Shown piece by piece: positions 8,342 through 17,502 of a DNA stretch of 64,000 nt (position 1 is its first letter; each line of letters opens with the position of its first letter). The stretch is from NCBI GenBank assembly GCA_045544615.1, contig JAZPZI010000013.1:112051-176050 (forward strand), given 5' to 3'. The stretch comes from CAKSFT01 sp045544615 (GTDB taxonomy: Bacteria; Bacillota; Clostridia; UBA1381). The notes below the pieces were generated by a model. The model was not told the origin of the DNA, made no database searches, and was given only the letters and a program-made list of their open reading frames with translations. The position numbers were made by a program, and so were the translations under genes.

Positions 8342-10114
8342 ATGGATATCAAAAACATATATTATTCAATTACCATTTTAGTTTTATCAACAATAATTGC
8401 TTTTTTCTTCGGTAGGATTTTCAAAAAAGCAGACAAGGTAAAGCCTATATACATATTATTGATCGGAGCATTTCTTGCCGTATTTTCCATTATGATTGAG
8501 CTTGACTATAGCCCCGAGCAACACGGCGAAAAGAGCACATTATTCTTTGCTCTGTATCATACCATGCAGGTTATGCTTTTGGGCTTTGACGCCAGTGTTC
8601 TGCACGATGTAGTCTCTATGGAGTCGGAGTATGCAGGCTTGATTTATCCATACACATCTTTTCTTTTCTTCCTGACACCTGTATATACCTTTGGCTTTAT
8701 TCTGTCATTCTTTGAGAGAGTTTCTGCATATATAATATATCTGATAAAATTCTCTTCAAGAGTGTTCATCATATCAGAGCTTTCTGAAAAAACCATAATC
8801 CTTGCAAAATCCATAAGAAAGAAATACCCTTGGTCTACAATTTGTTTCATGGATATCGTTCCAGAAAACAAAAATACCAATCTATTAAAGGAAGCAAAAG
8901 AAAACCACTCACTACTTTTTGAAAAGAAAATTACCGATGTTGGCTTGATGTTCCACACCAAACGTTCCAGAGCAGTTTTTCTTCTCGCAGAGGATGATGA
9001 AACCCAAAATATAAATAAATCATTAAAAATCATTGATAAGTTCAAAAACCGTGAAAACACCGAGCTTTATGCTTTTTCTACTTCCAAAGAAGGCGGGCTT
9101 TTGTTCGACTCGGTTGACAAGGGCAAGATGAAGGTCAGAAGAATCAACGAAAACCGTTCTTTTGTATATTCACTCATCCACAATAACCTGATAACCGAGC
9201 AATACACTAAAAATGCAGATAAAAAACTAATTTCGGCTTTAATTATCGGTTTTGGAGGTTACGGTAAAGAGCTTGCAAAAGCATACCTCTGGTGTTCACA
9301 GCTCCCGGGGTATGACCTGAAACTCAACATAATAGATTTAAATGAATCAGCTGCATCGGAATTTGGCGCAGAGTGTCCTGAAATAATGAAACTAAACAAT
9401 AACACCCAAGCAAAAGAGGCACGATATTCGATAGATTTCCATTGCGGAATTGATGTAAAAAGCAGTGAATTTGCCGATACGGTATCTAACCTTTCCGACA
9501 CATCGGTAGTCTACATTTCGCTTGGAACAGATGAACTGACAATCGAGACCGCAATCCAGACACGTATTTTACTTGAACGCATAGGAATTTTCCCAACAAT
9601 TCGTGCAGTAATCTACAGCAAGGAAAAATGCGATGCGATCAAAAAATACGGTCTTACCAATTACCGTGGCGATGACTACGAAATCGAAATCATTGGCGGG
9701 ATTGAGAGCCGATATGATTATGATACAATTATCAACGAGGAGTTGGAGTCAAAGGCACTTTCCTATCATTTAAAATATGCTTTGGATGGCACTGAAAAAA
9801 CAGAAGACGAAAAACAGGCAAAAATCAAAGCATCAATTGAAGATTTTAACAAAATCGAATACTTCAGAGCATCCTCCGAAGCATCTGCCATACATGAAAA
9901 ATACCGCATTAGAGAGGATTTACCTGGAGATATTTCAACCGTTTACGAACATTTAAGATGGTCCCAATACATGAGATGCGAGGGCTATGTTTACTCTGGC
10001 TCGCCCGATAGTTCAACAAGAAATGACAGAGCAAAACTGCACCACAATCTGCATCCGCAAAATCTTTTAAGCGACGAGGATATAAAAAAGGATTCAAGAA
10101 TGGTTGCCGACTGA
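8342..10114 (+). CDS. Membrane protein with two Rossmann (TrkA-N-like) domains and a C-terminal RyR-like domain
   Basis: 590 residues. Four hydrophobic helices lie in roughly residues 7-125, followed by a Rossmann-like segment (SSRVFIISELSEKTIILA, about 138) and a second, clearer one (ALIIGFGGYGKELAKAY, about 300) with a GxGxxG loop. Residues 536-585 (EHLRWSQYM ... NDRAKLHHNLHP ... LSDEDIKKD) match the pattern of the RyR (ryanodine receptor, PF02026) module also known in prokaryotes. No canonical K+ filter TVGYG is seen in the membrane part. GGAGG precedes the ATG. The position next to trkAH and the RCK-like domains suggest a ligand-gated role in ion transport, which is inference. Confidence 0.7.
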   Translation: MDIKNIYYSITILVLSTIIAFFFGRIFKKADKVKPIYILLIGAFLAVFSIMIELDYSPEQHGEKSTLFFALYHTMQVMLLGFDASVLHDVVSMESEYAGLIYPYTSFLFFLTPVYTFGFILSFFERVSAYIIYLIKFSSRVFIISELSEKTIILAKSIRKKYPWSTICFMDIVPENKNTNLLKEAKENHSLLFEKKITDVGLMFHTKRSRAVFLLAEDDETQNINKSLKIIDKFKNRENTELYAFSTSKEGGLLFDSVDKGKMKVRRINENRSFVYSLIHNNLITEQYTKNADKKLISALIIGFGGYGKELAKAYLWCSQLPGYDLKLNIIDLNESAASEFGAECPEIMKLNNNTQAKEARYSIDFHCGIDVKSSEFADTVSNLSDTSVVYISLGTDELTIETAIQTRILLERIGIFPTIRAVIYSKEKCDAIKKYGLTNYRGDDYEIEIIGGIESRYDYDTIINEELESKALSYHLKYALDGTEKTEDEKQAKIKASIEDFNKIEYFRASSEASAIHEKYRIREDLPGDISTVYEHLRWSQYMRCEGYVYSGSPDSSTRNDRAKLHHNLHPQNLLSDEDIKKDSRMVAD

Positions 10115-10120
10115 CATTAA

Positions 10121-10149
10121 AAATACCGCAAGATAATCTTGCGGTATTT
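10121..10149. terminator. Bidirectional terminator
   Basis: AAATACCGCAAGA-TAA-TCTTGCGGTATTT with A/T tracts on both sides, between the convergent RyR-domain and MATE genes. Confidence 0.9.
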
Positions 10150-10150
10150 T

Positions 10151-11479
10151 TTAATACTTATATTTTTTCTTATTTCTAAATATAAAGAGGAATGTCACCA
10201 CAAACGCCATAAGTTCTGCAACAACTATCGAAATCCAGATTCCGTCTATTCCCCACACTATCGGCAAAATCACTACTGCAAGTATCTGAAACACCAAAGT
10301 TCGCAAGAATGAAATCAAAGCAGAAACAAGCCCATTATTAAGAGCCGTGAAAAATCCCGAACCGAATATTGCAATCCCTGCAAACAAAAACGAGAATGAA
10401 TAAATCAAAAATCCTCTCAAGGTGAGCGTTAACAGCTCAGCATCATACCCGACAAAAATTTGCGACAACGGATATGCTAAAGCTTCTGCTAAAAGAAACA
10501 TCAAGACAGAGCATATCCCGATTATAACATAGCTTTTTTTGAGCATACTTTTGAGTTCTCGATGATTTTCTGCACCGTAATGGTAACCTATAATCGGTGC
10601 AGTACCTACCGAGTACCCGATAAATATAGCAATGAAGATCATATTGACGTACATCAAAACTCCATATGCTGCAACCCCGTCCTCGCCGGCATAATTTATA
10701 AGCTGAATGTTATATAACATTCCGACAAGCGACATCGAAACATTACTCATAAGCTCGGATGAGCCGTTTGTGCAGGCTTTCAACAGTGCATATCCGTCAT
10801 ATTTAGTTGAGGTAAGCTTCAATCTGCTCGTGTTTGGTCTTAAAAAATATACAAGCGGAATCACGCCGCCAATCATCTGGCTGATTCCTGTCGCAATAGC
10901 CGCACCCGCAACTCCCCACCTGAATACCGCCATAAACAAGGCGTCAAGCACCATATTGGCAACACCCGATATAACTGTGACTATCAAGCCCAACTGCGGT
11001 CTTTCGGCGGTCACAAAGAAGCTTTGAAACTCCATCTGGAGCATAAATCCGGGAAGTGCTAAAATTACCAGTCGTCCATACAGAACGCATTCATCAAGCA
11101 TTTTCCCTTCTGCACCGAGCAATGATGCAACAGGTCGCATAAATACAAATCCAAGTATGGCTATAATAACTCCGCAAAGAATCGAAACATAGATGAAAAG
11201 CGAAAACAGACGGTTTGCCTTATCATCGTCACCCTCGCCCATGGTCTTCGAAACAAGGGCACTTCCGCCCGTTCCGAACATAAACCCGACTGTACCGAGA
11301 ATCATAAGATATGGCATAATGAAGTTAACTGCTGCAAATGGTGTTTTACCGACAAAATTTGAAACAAAAAATCCGTCTACCACGCCATAAATTGAGGTAA
11401 AAAACATCATCACAATCGACGGCAGGGTAAACTGCAGTAGTTTTTTATATGTAAAATGGTCTGATAGTTGTATTTTCAT
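10151..11479 (-). CDS. MATE family efflux transporter
   Basis: A 442-residue polytopic protein of the multidrug and toxic compound extrusion family (Na+ or H+ antiport). The N-terminal half carries the typical FTLPSIVMMFFTSIYGVVDG segment and the membrane-spanning repeats continue throughout. An open frame extends to 11545, but AAGGAGA lies just before the ATG at 11479 and the gene's promoter overlaps the extension, so 11479 is the start. The substrate is unknown; it is monocistronic. Confidence 0.88.
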   Translation of the reverse strand: MKIQLSDHFTYKKLLQFTLPSIVMMFFTSIYGVVDGFFVSNFVGKTPFAAVNFIMPYLMILGTVGFMFGTGGSALVSKTMGEGDDDKANRLFSLFIYVSILCGVIIAILGFVFMRPVASLLGAEGKMLDECVLYGRLVILALPGFMLQMEFQSFFVTAERPQLGLIVTVISGVANMVLDALFMAVFRWGVAGAAIATGISQMIGGVIPLVYFLRPNTSRLKLTSTKYDGYALLKACTNGSSELMSNVSMSLVGMLYNIQLINYAGEDGVAAYGVLMYVNMIFIAIFIGYSVGTAPIIGYHYGAENHRELKSMLKKSYVIIGICSVLMFLLAEALAYPLSQIFVGYDAELLTLTLRGFLIYSFSFLFAGIAIFGSGFFTALNNGLVSALISFLRTLVFQILAVVILPIVWGIDGIWISIVVAELMAFVVTFLFIFRNKKKYKY

Positions 11480-11509
11480 GACTGTCTCCTTAATAAAATT
11501 CCAACTGAA

Positions 11510-11538
11510 ATTATACCACTTTATAAAGTATAAGTCAA
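11510..11538 (-). promoter_or_regulatory. Promoter of the MATE gene
   Basis: Reverse strand TTGACT, 17-bp spacer, TATAAT. Confidence 0.78.
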
Positions 11539-11546
11539 CCAACATT

Positions 11547-11583
11547 AAAGAACCGTTGCTTCGATTTGAAGCAACGGTTCTTT
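11547..11583 (-). terminator. Terminator of ppdK
   Basis: Long perfect stem AAGAACCGTTGCTTC / GAAGCAACGGTTCTT with a short loop, 15 bp after the ppdK stop and just upstream of the MATE promoter. Confidence 0.82.
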
Positions 11584-11598
11584 ATATACATTCTAAAA

Positions 11599-14226
11599 TT
11601 ACTTAGATGCCTTAATTGCAGCCTGCGCAGCAGAAAGTCTAGCAATAGGTACTCTAAATGGTGAACATGAAACATAAGTCAAACCTACACCGTGGCAGAA
11701 TTCAACTGTTGATGGGTCACCACCGTGTTCGCCACAGATACCAAGCTTGATGTCAGGTCTTGTTGACTTACCGAGTTCAGCGGCCATCTTAACAAGCTTA
11801 CCAACACCTGTCTGGTCGAGCTTAGCAAATGGATCGTTTTCGTAGATCTTTGCATCATAGTATGAATCCAAGAACTTACCAGCATCGTCTCTTGAGAAAC
11901 CGAATGTCATCTGTGTCAAATCGTTTGTACCGAATGAGAAGAATTCAGCTTCCTTAGCAATTTCGTCAGCTGTCAAAGCTGCTCTTGGGATTTCGATCAT
12001 TGTACCAACCTTATATTCGAGGTTTGCACCTGCTTCAGCGATAACAGCATCTGCAGTTTCAACAACTACCTTCTTAACATAAGCCAATTCCTTGATTTCG
12101 CCAACCAATGGAATCATGATTTCAGGAACGATTGCGATACCCTTCTTCTTTGATACGTTGATAGCAGCCTTAATTACGGCTCTTGTCTGCATAGCAGCGA
12201 TTTCAGGATATGTTACTGCCAAACGGCAACCTCTGTGTCCCATCATTGGGTTGAACTCGTGAAGTGAAGCAATGATAGCCTTGATTTCTTCAACTGTCTT
12301 ACCCTGTGCCTTTGCAAGAGCTTCGATATCCTTTTCATCTGTTGGAACGAACTCGTGAAGAGGTGGATCCAAGAATCTGATTGTAACTCCGTAGCCTTCC
12401 ATTACATCGTAAAGCTTTTCGAAGTCGCCCTGCTGCATTGGCTCAATCTTAGCCAAAGCTGCTTCTCTCTGTTCTACTGTATCTGAACAAATCATTTCTC
12501 TGATTGCTGCAATTCTGTCAGCTTCGAAGAACATGTGCTCTGTACGGCAAAGACCGATACCTTCTGCACCCAAGTCCTTAGCTCTCTTAGCATCAGCAGG
12601 AGTATCAGCGTTTGTTCTAACCTTCAATACTCTGTACTTGTCAGCCCAATCCATGATTCTGCCGAATTCGCCGCCGATTGAAGCATCAACTGTTGGGATG
12701 ATACCTGCATAGATGCAACCTGTTGAACCGTCGATTGAAATTTCATCGCCTTCAACAAATGTCTTACCAGCCAATACGAACTTCTTGTTTTCTTCGTCCA
12801 TATTGATTTCAGAACATCCTGATACACAGCATGTACCCATACCACGAGCAACAACGGCTGCGTGTGATGTCATACCGCCACGAACTGTCAAGATACCCTG
12901 TGAAGCCTTCATACCTTCGATATCTTCAGGTGAAGTTTCAAGTCTAACCAATACTACCTTTTCGCCACGGTCAGACCATGCCTTTGCGTCTTCAGCTGTA
13001 AATACAACCTTACCGCAAGCAGCACCAGGTGATGCAGCCAATGCCTTTGCCAAAGGTTCAGCATTCTTCAATACTGCCTGGTCAAACTGTGGGTGAAGCA
13101 ATGTATCCAAGTTTCTTGGATCGATCATCAATACTGCTTCCTTTTCTGAAATCATGCCTTCATCAACCAAGTCACAAGCGATCTTCAAAGCAGCAGCAGC
13201 TGTTCTCTTACCGTTTCTTGTCTGGAGCATGTAAAGCTTCTTGTCTTCGATTGTGAATTCCATATCCTGCATATCTCTGTAATGGTTTTCAAGCTTATTA
13301 CAGATCTGTACGAACTGCTCGTACACTTCAGGCATAACTTCCTTCAACTGGTCAATCTTCTGTGGTGTTCTAACGCCGGCAACAACGTCTTCGCCCTGTG
13401 CGTTCATAAGGAACTCACCGAACAACTTCTTTTCACCTGTTGCAGGGTTTCTTGTAAATGCAACACCTGTACCTGATGTGTCACCCATGTTACCGAATGC
13501 CATCATCTGTACGTTAACTGCTGTACCCCATGAATAAGGGATATCGTTATCACGTCTGTAAACATTAGCTCTTGGGTTATCCCATGAACGGAATACTGCC
13601 TTGATAGCGCCCATAAGCTGTTCCTTTGGATCTGTTGGGAAGTCGTCGCCGATCTTAGCCTTATATTCAGCCTTGAACTGTGCAGCGAGTTCCTTCAAGT
13701 CGTCAGCTGTAAGCTCAACGTCCTGAGTAACACCCTTCTTTTCCTTCATTTCGTCGATAAGCTGTTCAAAATACTTCTTACCAACTTCCATAACTACGTC
13801 AGAATACATCTGAATGAATCTTCTGTAGCAGTCCCAAGCCCAACGTGGGTTGCCTGACTTTGCAGCCAAAGCTTCAACAACCTGCTCGTTCAAGCCGAGG
13901 TTCAAAATTGTATCCATCATACCAGGCATTGATGCTCTTGCACCTGAACGTACAGATACGAGGAATGGGTTTTCCATATCACCGAATTTCTTTCCTGTGA
14001 TTTCTTCCATCTTAATGATGTTTTCCATGATTTCAGCCTGAATATCATCGTTGATCTTTCTGCCGTCTTCATAGTACTGTGTACAAGCTTCAGTTGAAAC
14101 TGTGAAGCCCTGTGGAACCGGCATTCCAAGCTTTGTCATTTCAGCAAGGTTAGCACCCTTACCGCCAAGCAATTCTCTCATTGAGCCGTTGCCCTCTGAG
14201 AACAGATAAACATACTTTTTGCTCAT
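11599..14226 (-). CDS. ppdK: Pyruvate, phosphate dikinase
   Basis: An 875-residue enzyme interconverting pyruvate + ATP + Pi and phosphoenolpyruvate + AMP + PPi. The order is the N-terminal ATP-grasp domain (GGKGANLAEMTKLGMPVP), the central swivelling domain with the phospho-accepting His in GGMTSHAAVVARGMG, and the C-terminal PEP-binding TIM barrel (GICGEHGGD near the end). The length equals the family norm. In anaerobic Firmicutes it usually serves glycolysis/gluconeogenesis with PPi. Spelling is rich in favoured codons compared with its neighbours, as for a highly expressed gene (visual impression). Monocistronic. Confidence 0.97.
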   Translation of the reverse strand: MSKKYVYLFSEGNGSMRELLGGKGANLAEMTKLGMPVPQGFTVSTEACTQYYEDGRKINDDIQAEIMENIIKMEEITGKKFGDMENPFLVSVRSGARASMPGMMDTILNLGLNEQVVEALAAKSGNPRWAWDCYRRFIQMYSDVVMEVGKKYFEQLIDEMKEKKGVTQDVELTADDLKELAAQFKAEYKAKIGDDFPTDPKEQLMGAIKAVFRSWDNPRANVYRRDNDIPYSWGTAVNVQMMAFGNMGDTSGTGVAFTRNPATGEKKLFGEFLMNAQGEDVVAGVRTPQKIDQLKEVMPEVYEQFVQICNKLENHYRDMQDMEFTIEDKKLYMLQTRNGKRTAAAALKIACDLVDEGMISEKEAVLMIDPRNLDTLLHPQFDQAVLKNAEPLAKALAASPGAACGKVVFTAEDAKAWSDRGEKVVLVRLETSPEDIEGMKASQGILTVRGGMTSHAAVVARGMGTCCVSGCSEINMDEENKKFVLAGKTFVEGDEISIDGSTGCIYAGIIPTVDASIGGEFGRIMDWADKYRVLKVRTNADTPADAKRAKDLGAEGIGLCRTEHMFFEADRIAAIREMICSDTVEQREAALAKIEPMQQGDFEKLYDVMEGYGVTIRFLDPPLHEFVPTDEKDIEALAKAQGKTVEEIKAIIASLHEFNPMMGHRGCRLAVTYPEIAAMQTRAVIKAAINVSKKKGIAIVPEIMIPLVGEIKELAYVKKVVVETADAVIAEAGANLEYKVGTMIEIPRAALTADEIAKEAEFFSFGTNDLTQMTFGFSRDDAGKFLDSYYDAKIYENDPFAKLDQTGVGKLVKMAAELGKSTRPDIKLGICGEHGGDPSTVEFCHGVGLTYVSCSPFRVPIARLSAAQAAIKASK

Positions 14227-14283
14227 TAGTGTTTTCCTCCTAAAATTTTGTTATTTACGATGTTTCATAACACCTCACCCTTT

Positions 14284-14311
14284 ATTATACCACAGAATTT
14301 AAAAAAGTCCA
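14284..14311 (-). promoter_or_regulatory. Probable promoter of ppdK
   Basis: Reverse strand TGGACT, 16-bp spacer, TATAAT at 14289-14284. The rest of 14312-14417 is A/T-rich and I see nothing else in it. Confidence 0.55.
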
Positions 14312-14417
14312 CATTTTTTATTCAAAAAATTGTAAAAAATGTAACATTTCTCAATTATGTTAAAAAAATACCAAGTTTTTTTGTTTTTTTATGCAATTTG
14401 CAAATCTTATTTCCATC

Positions 14418-14450
14418 AAAAAAGGTTTGGACAAAAATCCAAACCTTTTT
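14418..14450 (-). terminator. Terminator of the GT2-GtrA-DUF6056 operon
   Basis: AAAAGGTTTGGA / TCCAAACCTTTT hairpin with T-rich flanks, immediately after the stop codon at 14455. Confidence 0.87.
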
Positions 14451-14454
14451 ATAC

Positions 14455-15786
14455 TTATTCAACTCCAATAATACTGTTCACGCCATAGTAGTGCGACATC
14501 TGGTTATTCGGCCATGTGTCATGTGTTGCAGTCTGCATATCAATCAGCGCATAGAACGGGCTGTACTTTGTTTCCCACTTGATAAGAGGCAACTGAAGGT
14601 CAAGCTCACCTGCCGCCTTTTTCTGCTCGATTACTGCCTCACGCTCCGATACCTGCATATGGCTCTTTACAATATCACATCCGCCCTCCACAAACGAGAA
14701 CGCAAAAACTATCGAAAGCAATACGCCGTAAATCAGAGTTACATTCAAACTTCTTTCCTTCAAAAGTTCAGGAATAAGCACTGCTACTGCAATAATTGCA
14801 AGAACTGTTGTTGTTATCATACAACGGTCAGGAATATAGCGTGCAATTATCATCATATATGCAGCAGATACCGCACCAAATGCGAACACTCCCGACAGAA
14901 TCAGGCGTTCTTTTGCAATCTTACCTGTAAGTCCCAGAACAAAGAACACTGCCCAAACCGCCATAATCGGCATGGTGTGGGTTTTTAAAAGTGTTGTTAC
15001 GCTTCTGATATTATCAATCAGTCGGCCAATATCCATCTGTGCCTGCTTTGCACCAACCTCGGTCGGCATCATCAAAAGCAGAATATATCCGATTATTGCC
15101 ATAACAGTTGCAACAGTTAGCCAACTGAACTTCTTGCCTTTTCCCATAACAGGAATCAGCACCAAAAATATTACCGCAAGCAGTATTACAATAAACGATG
15201 TAATCTCGATATAATAACCTACAATCACAGACAGGATGCAGAAAACCACCTTCTGCCAGCCGTGTTTTAAGAGGTCCTTGCCGTGAGTGAATCGGTACAC
15301 AAATGGTGCAATAAAGAGCAATCCCCACATCATTCCCCAGAGATAGTTTACCGAGCCTACCTGCCAGAGATATACCTGACCAAAGGACGGCGTATAGTAC
15401 CATACCGCCATACCAATTCCGAGATACAAAAGGAAGTTATGCTTTTTGCCGTAGTTTGAAATTCTGTAGATGGTATAGACCATAAACACCCACAGGAATG
15501 TATTCACAAGGTTAAAGACGAACTTCGGATACAGCATAAAAAGCTGTTCAAAGCCGTGACTCACCGCTCTTCCGTTCATGCAAAGCGAGTGCCCGTACAT
15601 CGAGCGGAAAATATCCAGAATACCGCCGTCTGCAATCGGGGTTCCGTCACGGAAATTAAACATATATACATAATCGTCGGCAACATAAGGTGTCAGGTGG
15701 TTGAAGAAAAACATCACCGCAAAGAACACCACCGAAACCACGCCGAACCACAGTCCCGAGTTATAAAAAGCTTTTTTCTTACTCAA
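14455..15786 (-). CDS. DUF6056-type polytopic membrane protein, probable GT-C-like glycosyltransferase
   Basis: About 443 residues with roughly ten or more hydrophobic segments. Near the N-terminus TPYVADDYVYMFNFRDG is followed by HSLCMNGRAVSHGFEQL, a pair of motifs also present in the second such protein at 55163-56878 (GDDFFYGTF, NFNGRAFVHAM); an acidic pair in the first outer loop is typical of GT-C glycosyltransferases. The frame opens at a TTG at 15819, but AGGGGA just upstream of the TTG at 15786 makes the latter the better start, 13 bp after gtrA. As third gene behind a GtrB-like and a GtrA-like gene it is the likely outer-face transferase of a three-component system (inference). Confidence 0.7.
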   Translation of the reverse strand: MSKKKAFYNSGLWFGVVSVVFFAVMFFFNHLTPYVADDYVYMFNFRDGTPIADGGILDIFRSMYGHSLCMNGRAVSHGFEQLFMLYPKFVFNLVNTFLWVFMVYTIYRISNYGKKHNFLLYLGIGMAVWYYTPSFGQVYLWQVGSVNYLWGMMWGLLFIAPFVYRFTHGKDLLKHGWQKVVFCILSVIVGYYIEITSFIVILLAVIFLVLIPVMGKGKKFSWLTVATVMAIIGYILLLMMPTEVGAKQAQMDIGRLIDNIRSVTTLLKTHTMPIMAVWAVFFVLGLTGKIAKERLILSGVFAFGAVSAAYMMIIARYIPDRCMITTTVLAIIAVAVLIPELLKERSLNVTLIYGVLLSIVFAFSFVEGGCDIVKSHMQVSEREAVIEQKKAAGELDLQLPLIKWETKYSPFYALIDMQTATHDTWPNNQMSHYYGVNSIIGVE

Positions 15787-15799
15787 ATTAAATTCCCCT

Positions 15800-16234
15800 T
15801 TAATCTTCTTTTTTTGCAAATGCGAAAAATCTCTGTCCGAAATAATTGCATATTACGAAAAGTCCCATACCAACCAACATCGCAAGATTGTCCTGCACCT
15901 TAACCGATGCACCTGACAAAATCCAGTATACGAGCGGTTTTGCAATACCGTATGCAACTGCATAACAAACAAGTATGTTGATTGTGAACCGGATAATCGG
16001 CGCTATTCCCTTTTCTGTGTTTTTAAAGGTCACATACTTATTCAGAAAATAGCTCAGTATACTTCCGAAAAAGTAGTTTGATGCAGATGAAATAAAATAG
16101 CTCTGATTGAGTACATTATAAAGCACAAACATTATCGTTGTCCCAAAAAGTGTGTTGATAATGCCGACAATAACAAACTTTATAAATGTCTTATCCAGAA
16201 AGAGTTTTTTTAATGTTTCGATTATCTTTTTCAC
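15800..16234 (-). CDS. GtrA family membrane protein (putative lipid-linked sugar flippase)
   Basis: A 144-residue, four-helix protein with the family hallmark KFVIVGIINTLFG in helix 1 and SYFLNKYVTFK after helix 2. GtrA proteins are thought to flip undecaprenyl-phosphate-linked sugars. Its ATG overlaps the stop of the upstream GT2 gene by 4 bp (ATGA), indicating translational coupling. Confidence 0.88.
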   Translation of the reverse strand: MKKIIETLKKLFLDKTFIKFVIVGIINTLFGTTIMFVLYNVLNQSYFISSASNYFFGSILSYFLNKYVTFKNTEKGIAPIIRFTINILVCYAVAYGIAKPLVYWILSGASVKVQDNLAMLVGMGLFVICNYFGQRFFAFAKKED

Positions 16235-17157
16235 TGTTCTACCCCACCGCAGGTGTCACCCACAATATATCTCGGGCGTGACATACTCTGTCTGTAAATC
16301 TTTCCGATATAATATGCAATCAGCCCAAGACTTGTAAAAGTAAAGCCAAAGAGCATAAAAAGCGATATTACCAAAACAGGAAGCCAGAAGCTTGCACCTG
16401 CACCGAATATGATATAAAGAATCACAGCAACTATTGCAAGAAGGAATGATACACCGCCGAATACCGTTGCAATCTGCATCGGTGTTGACGAAAATGCTGT
16501 GATGTTATTTATCGCATAGTTTATAAGCGAGCTGATTGACCATCTCGACTCACCTGCAACACGCTCCTGAACCTCAAACTCAACCTGTGTTGTCTTAAAT
16601 CCTACCCAGGCAGAAAGTGCTCTGAAAAATGGAAGTTGTTCAGGGATTGAAAGAAGTGCCGCAACCGCTTTTTTATCCATAAGCTTAAAGTCTGATGCAC
16701 CCTGCATATCAATCTTGCTTGTCTGCTGAATCAGTTTATAGAACAGGTCTGAAAAAGCGGTGTGGAGTTTGTTTTCCTTGCCACGGCTTGATTTTCTGCC
16801 CTCTACAACCTGCCAGCCCTCTTCCCAGAGTCGGTACATTTCGACAATTTTTTCAGGCGGATGCTGAAGGTCGCAGTCGATTACAACCGAGCAATCACCC
16901 TTTGCATATGAAAGTCCTGCAAAAATTGCCGGGTCTTTACCAAAGTTTCTCGAAAATGATATTCCGCGGACATTCGGGTTATGCATGCTCGCCTGCGAGA
17001 TAAGCTGCCATGTTCCGTCTTTTGAGCCGTCGTCTACAAATAACAGCTCGTATGGAATTTCGGCATCCTCTAAAATCTTTGAGATTGTCGAAATTGTTTT
17101 CAAAATCATTGCTTCCTCGTTATATGCGGGGATAACAACAGATAAAAGTTTGCTCAT
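16231..17157 (-). CDS. Family 2 glycosyltransferase, GtrB/DPM1-like (polyprenyl-phosphate sugar synthase)
   Basis: 308 residues. The N-terminal GT-A domain shows SVVIPAYNEE, LLFVDDGSKDGT, a SRNFGKDPAIFAGLSYAKGD segment, CDLQHPP as the DxD metal site, and RVAGESRWS; two transmembrane helices follow near residues 230-290 (LAIVAVILYIIFGAG, LFMLFGFTFTSLGLI). This is the architecture of enzymes that load a single sugar on undecaprenyl phosphate. It starts the operon with the GtrA and DUF6056 genes. Confidence 0.9.
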   Translation of the reverse strand: MSKLLSVVIPAYNEEAMILKTISTISKILEDAEIPYELLFVDDGSKDGTWQLISQASMHNPNVRGISFSRNFGKDPAIFAGLSYAKGDCSVVIDCDLQHPPEKIVEMYRLWEEGWQVVEGRKSSRGKENKLHTAFSDLFYKLIQQTSKIDMQGASDFKLMDKKAVAALLSIPEQLPFFRALSAWVGFKTTQVEFEVQERVAGESRWSISSLINYAINNITAFSSTPMQIATVFGGVSFLLAIVAVILYIIFGAGASFWLPVLVISLFMLFGFTFTSLGLIAYYIGKIYRQSMSRPRYIVGDTCGGVEQ

Positions 17158-17195
17158 ATTCAGACCTCTTTTGCGATATATTTATCTAACTATAT

Positions 17196-17224
17196 ATTAT
17201 ATAATTATATACATTTTTTGTCAA
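17196..17224 (-). promoter_or_regulatory. Promoter of the GT2-GtrA-DUF6056 operon
   Basis: Consensus TTGACA and TATAAT on the reverse strand with a 17-bp spacer, about 40 bp before the ATG. Confidence 0.82.
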
Positions 17225-17290
17225 GTTTTATTTGTATATGCAAGGTTTTGTAGGCTTTTGAAGCACGGCCTTAACTGTATAAATAAAAAA

Positions 17291-17320
17291 ATCGACAGGA
17301 TTCAAATGAATCTTGTCGAT
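17291..17320 (-). terminator. Terminator of tRNA-Met
   Basis: Stem of 13 bp (ATCGACA.GATTC / GAATC.TGTCGAT, one mismatch) followed on the reverse strand by a long T run. Confidence 0.85.
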
Positions 17321-17323
17321 TTT

Positions 17324-17400
17324 TGGTAGCGGTAATCGGATTTGAACCAATGACACCGCGGGTATGAACCGCGTGCTCTAGCCAGCTGAGCTATACCGCC
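17324..17400 (-). tRNA. tRNA-Met (anticodon CAT), elongator type
   Basis: 77 nt with encoded CCA. The reverse strand folds as a cloverleaf: acceptor GGCGGTA pairing with TACCGCT (one G-U), D-arm GCTCAGCTGGCTAGAGC, anticodon arm CGCGG-TTCATAC-CCGCG, T-arm with GGTTCAAAT. Acceptor and D-arm closely resemble the elongator tRNA-Met of B. subtilis; an initiator would have an unpaired first position and three G-C pairs below the anticodon loop. Confidence 0.95.
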
Positions 17401-17416
17401 GTTTGCAACTTTATGT

Positions 17417-17445
17417 ATTATACCCCAAATTTAGTTTCTTGTCAA
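17417..17445 (-). promoter_or_regulatory. Promoter of tRNA-Met
   Basis: Perfect TTGACA and TATAAT on the reverse strand with a 17-bp spacer. Confidence 0.88.
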
Positions 17446-17502
17446 GCATTTTTTAAAAAAATTTTTCAACAATAAAATTCATCACTCAAAATTGGTGTTT
17501 TT

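Noticed and set aside
12713..13096. 127-codon forward open frame inside ppdK
   Set aside because: Antisense shadow in a codon-biased gene; no start signal.
14248..14988. 246-codon forward open frame
   Set aside because: It runs through the ppdK promoter and a terminator and then antisense to the DUF6056 gene; the translation is His/Cys/Asn-rich without domain features.
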